In this document: piece by piece, positions 61,759-64,000 of the stretch
Layout of the letters: the number at the start of each line of letters is the position of its first letter
How positions within the stretch are numbered: the stretch's first letter is position 1
Source of the DNA: Allobosea vaviloviae
Lineage (GTDB): Bacteria > Pseudomonadota > Alphaproteobacteria > Rhizobiales > Beijerinckiaceae
DNA length: 64,000 bases
Assembly: GCF_001298265.1 (NCBI RefSeq)
Contig: NZ_LGSZ01000032.1
Span: 124,001-188,000 of the forward strand
Direction of reading: 5' to 3'
Translations under genes and position numbers: made by a program
Notes under the pieces: generated by a model
The model's input: the letters and a program-made list of their open reading frames with translations, nothing else
What the model was told of the DNA's origin: nothing
Databases searched by the model: none

Positions 61759-62628
61759 CTAACGCCGCTTTCTGCGACCGGGCCAGGGCAGGTTGCCGTC
61801 AAGCTCGCGCAGACCATAGGTCTGTTCCTCCCACTGCTTGCGCTCGATCCGCGGCGGCGGAGCGTCGTCCTCCTCGAACCACAGAAGCGTCAGCGTCTGG
61901 TCCCATTGCTCGACGTGAAGGACATCTTCGAAGAGACCGCCATCGCGGTTCCAATCGTCGAACCACTCATCGGCCTCGGCCTCTTCAGGCCCAGACGGCT
62001 TCTCACCCGATCGTGCGCGTGCGCTGTAGGAGCCGTTAGGCAGGAGCGATCCAGGCCTGATCCAACCTTTGGCCTCGCGCAGGCTTGACGAACGGGCGCT
62101 GTAGCGGACTTTCCCGCCCTCGGAGACAACAAACGCACACAGGTTTTTTGAGAAAGCTGCAAAACGCGAGCCGGTCGCAAGGAGCGAGGCGTCGAAATCA
62201 TCGGCTAGCGTCCCGACGGCGGCCATACCCATCTCTGCCATGTCGACCTGTGGCTTGAAGAGCTTGTAGGGTAAGAGAAGCTCGGCCGCGAAGGTGTCAC
62301 AAAGGATCTCGCCCTGGGGTCGCTTGCCGAAACTCCAGCTCGGCTGGCTATGATCCGGGGCGATGTCCAAGACCACGTGGGCCACTTCGTGGCAAACGGT
62401 AAATCTCTGGCGCTTGCCGTTCTGGTTGCAGTTCACGCAAATCTTGTACTTACCATTGGAGGCCCTGAACGACCAGCCATCCTCGCCGTCGTTTAAGGCT
62501 TCTTTCTTGATTGTGCCGCCGATTGCTGCGGCATAGGCATCGACCGAGACGGGCTGCGCAAGAGGTCCGCATTTCTTGATAAATAGCCGAGCTGCTGAAA
62601 CCGCGGCCAACTCATCCATCGTCGTCAT
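61759..62628 (-). CDS. ImmA/IrrE family metallo-endopeptidase
   Basis: 289 aa. The zinc motif is HEVAH in RFTVCHEVAHVVLDIAP with the third ligand region CDTFAAELLLP, the ImmA/IrrE signature. Such proteases cleave XRE-type repressors upon stress. The C-terminal 120 residues (WFDDWNRDGGLFEDV, LLWFEEDDAPPP) are acidic and aromatic, unusual for simple ImmA. It overlaps the XRE gene by 17 bases, so the pair is translated together, and the pair likely forms a derepression switch. Confidence 0.9.
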   Translation of the reverse strand: MTTMDELAAVSAARLFIKKCGPLAQPVSVDAYAAAIGGTIKKEALNDGEDGWSFRASNGKYKICVNCNQNGKRQRFTVCHEVAHVVLDIAPDHSQPSWSFGKRPQGEILCDTFAAELLLPYKLFKPQVDMAEMGMAAVGTLADDFDASLLATGSRFAAFSKNLCAFVVSEGGKVRYSARSSSLREAKGWIRPGSLLPNGSYSARARSGEKPSGPEEAEADEWFDDWNRDGGLFEDVLHVEQWDQTLTLLWFEEDDAPPPRIERKQWEEQTYGLRELDGNLPWPGRRKRR

Positions 62629-62998
62629 CCATCATCATGCGCCTGATGCGCGCTAGCGAAGTCGCGAAATCTGCGCGTGCACCGCGATTTACGACGGTGG
62701 ATAGCATCTGCAGCTCATCGGCGCTGATGCTCTGATCCTTGCGGACAAATTCCAGGATACCGGGGTCAACATTGGTCTGGCGCGCAAGATGCCGTAGCAC
62801 GTCGTGATCGCGTTTTGAGGCCGACAGTGCCTTTGCGAGCTTGTCCAAAACTTCTTCGGATGGCGCTTCCTTCGCGCCCGTCTCAAGCCGATGAATGTAG
62901 GCGTGATCGACGTCGCTCCGCTGACCGAGATCCCTCAGGCTGAGCTTCCTTTCCTCCCTCAGGGCTCTCAACCAAATGCCCAGTGCTGTGTCTGGCAT
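62612..62998 (-). CDS. XRE-family transcriptional regulator
   Basis: 128 aa. Helix-turn-helix at residues 9-65: LRALREERKLSLRDLGQRSDVDHAYIHRLETGAKEAPSEEVL (read as two runs). The C-terminal half is helical. The start has AAGGAG 5 bases upstream. It is divergent from the ubiquitin-like operon, and a perfect palindrome 37 bases upstream is its likely operator. Confidence 0.9.
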   Translation of the reverse strand: MPDTALGIWLRALREERKLSLRDLGQRSDVDHAYIHRLETGAKEAPSEEVLDKLAKALSASKRDHDVLRHLARQTNVDPGILEFVRKDQSISADELQMLSTVVNRGARADFATSLARIRRMMMDDDDG

Positions 62999-63034
62999 CC
63001 GCACTCCTTGACAAATTTTACCTAACGCCCCATC

Positions 63035-63052
63035 GTTGTCTGCATAGACAAC
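63035..63052. promoter_or_regulatory. Perfect 18-bp palindromic operator
   Basis: GTTGTCT-GCAT-AGACAAC has two perfect 7-bp arms. It lies between the divergent XRE/ImmA and ubiquitin-like operons, and TTGTCT in each arm resembles a -35 box, so binding could block both promoters. Confidence 0.75.
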
Positions 63053-63080
63053 AGGCTCTGATCTGACTGCTACCAGACCA

Positions 63081-63101
63081 GGGCTTTTTTCAAGCCCTTT
63101 C
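63081..63101 (+). terminator. Hairpin in the leader of the ubiquitin-like operon
   Basis: GGGCTT-TTTTC-AAGCCC is followed by TTTCTG, like a weak intrinsic terminator. A perfect 12-bp palindrome GTCCGGCCGGAC (63106-63117) comes next. Both lie before the first start codon and could attenuate transcription. Confidence 0.4.
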
Positions 63102-63178
63102 TGTTGTCCGGCCGGACACCAAGGTGCCACCGACCAGGGCTAAACGCAAGAACCGCCGTAGGCGGGAAAGGATAGACC

Positions 63179-63631
63179 ATGCTGGACATTGTCGCGGCGC
63201 ACATCGTGCGTATCCATGTAAACCGCGTGGCGATTCAGTCGCCCACCCCGACGACGGGCGAAGCGCTCTACGCGCTGGCCAACATCCCGAAGCACGAAAC
63301 TCTCTACCGCGAGATCGCGGGCGAGCACGATGATGAGCGCATTCCGCGCGACGAGACGCCGATCCATCTGACGAAAAATCAGCGATTCTACAGCCAGAAG
63401 GGCTTCGAGATTTTCGTCAATGGCGATGAACACGAGATCGATACCAAAGAGATCACCTACGCCCGCGTCGTAGATCTCTATCTCGGGCAGGGCGGAACGC
63501 CCTCGAACGAATACCTCGTCAAATACTCTCACGGCCCGGTCGAAAATCGGAGCGGCACGCTCGCGCCCGGTCAGAAGGTGAAGGTGAAAGATGGCATGCG
63601 CTTTCGGGTTGCCGGAACTGGTGAGTCATAA
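63179..63631 (+). CDS. Multiubiquitin-domain protein (two tandem ubiquitin-like folds)
   Basis: 150 aa made of two beta-grasp repeats. Repeat 1 (about 6-73) has HIVRIHVNRVAIQSPTPTTG, then TPIHLTKNQRFYSQ; repeat 2 (about 74-150) has FEIFVNGDEHEIDTKEITY, YLGQGG, and VKVKDGMRFRV. This is the bacterial Multiubiquitin arrangement found with E1-, E2- and JAB-like genes. The C-terminus ends AGTGES, not a bare di-glycine, so trimming may be needed. The start has GGGAAAGGA upstream. Confidence 0.87.
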   Translation: MLDIVAAHIVRIHVNRVAIQSPTPTTGEALYALANIPKHETLYREIAGEHDDERIPRDETPIHLTKNQRFYSQKGFEIFVNGDEHEIDTKEITYARVVDLYLGQGGTPSNEYLVKYSHGPVENRSGTLAPGQKVKVKDGMRFRVAGTGES

Positions 63632-64000
63632 CCCTGTCCTTCGGGACCTGGATGAGACGGGATACCTGATCGACTTCGTCGGCGGGTATCTCGTGATCTA
63701 CGGCCTGCCCTGCCTGGATGGCCAGGGCGGGTTGCAGAATGGCGACTGGGTGACCCCGCTCGATCTGAACGGTGCGGTCATCGGTGCGCCTTCCAATCAT
63801 CAGGCATGGTGGCGCGGCGTCAGGCCACACGACCAGCAGGGGCGCGAGCTCAGGCTTGGCGGCGGACCGGATGCCATCACCGTGACGTCTGAACTGATCA
63901 CGACGTGCTCTTTTTCCTACAAGCTGATGGATGAGCAGGGCGGGCTGCGCGCATACCAGAGCTTCGAAGAGAAGCTGCATACTTACCTCGCGACGATCAC
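63621..64000 (+). CDS. DUF6791/ThiF-type E1-like protein, N-terminal part (cut by window edge)
   Basis: The GTG start overlaps the Multiubiquitin stop by 11 bases. The first 126 residues read SHNPVLRDLDETGYLIDFVGGYLVIYGLPC and later NHQAWWRGVRPHDQQGREL, HQAWWRG and C-terminal FSYKLMDEQGGLRAYQSFEEKL, which is the DUF6791 pattern. In relatives this precedes an adenylyltransferase (ThiF/E1) domain that activates the ubiquitin-like protein. The E1 catalytic part is outside the window, so the activity is inferred. Confidence 0.75.
   Translation, partial: MSHNPVLRDLDETGYLIDFVGGYLVIYGLPCLDGQGGLQNGDWVTPLDLNGAVIGAPSNHQAWWRGVRPHDQQGRELRLGGGPDAITVTSELITTCSFSYKLMDEQGGLRAYQSFEEKLHTYLATI

Overview
The window is high-GC, densely coded alphaproteobacterial chromosome. 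The gene content (SUV3-like helicase / S4 protein / 7Fe ferredoxin / CarD order, TorF-type porin, Crp/Fnr regulators, many livHMGF-type and Bug-type solute-binding proteins, DUF6894 protein) points to Hyphomicrobiales (Rhizobiales). A soil or water genus such as Bosea is my best guess, but I could not test this.

Layout. 1-6.3 kb: end of an unknown gene, a TorF-like porin, a divergent MarR regulator / alpha-beta hydrolase pair with twin palindromic operators, ferrochelatase, a Tat-exported 5'-nucleotidase and uracil-DNA glycosylase. 6.4-16.5 kb (minus strand): a Crp/Fnr regulator, then an acyl-CoA ligase, livG-livH-livM-SBP-livF and a PaaK-like CoA ligase. This looks like uptake plus CoA activation of an unknown organic acid, and the gene gaps carry palindromic repeats. 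16.7-18.5 kb: DUF1007 protein plus NicO-type metal exporter. 18.6-23.5 kb: a frameshifted amidase, a Tat-exported family 5 solute-binding protein and a gamma-glutamyltransferase. 23.7-30.7 kb: a GbsR/MarR-like regulator with cydD-cydC-cydA-cydB-cydX (cytochrome bd). 30.8-34.5 kb: diaminopropionate ammonia-lyase, M29 aminopeptidase and an epoxide-hydrolase-like enzyme. 34.7-46.0 kb: housekeeping block with SUV3-like helicase, S4 protein, FdxA, CarD, a second Crp/Fnr regulator, DUF6894, tRNA-Arg(CCT), SNase-like protein, M48 peptidase, dienelactone hydrolase and L,D-transpeptidase.

From about 46 kb the sequence becomes accessory. At 46.5-47.2 kb are decayed remnants of Mu-like tail genes gp45 and gp46. 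They are followed by an IetAS-type defence or toxin-antitoxin pair (AAA+ ATPase plus subtilisin-like protease) with an uncharacterised third gene, and then a cysteine-motif protein on the other strand. At 52.9-60.9 kb lies a catabolic cluster: two orphan solute-binding proteins, two SDRs, a FadR/GntR regulator, a zinc alcohol dehydrogenase and AtuA/AtuB-like proteins. Its three control regions all carry TGGTCAAACCA-type operators, so it looks like one regulon. A truncated IS110 element separates it from the last module: an XRE repressor plus ImmA/IrrE protease, divergent across a perfect 18-bp palindrome from a tandem ubiquitin-like (Multiubiquitin) protein and the start of a DUF6791-type E1-like protein cut by the window edge.

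The strongest candidates for unusual biology are this repressor-protease-controlled ubiquitin-like system, the three-gene IetAS operon (whose protease may start at an AUA codon), and the FadR-type regulon. All functional names are inferred from motifs read by eye; no database search was possible.
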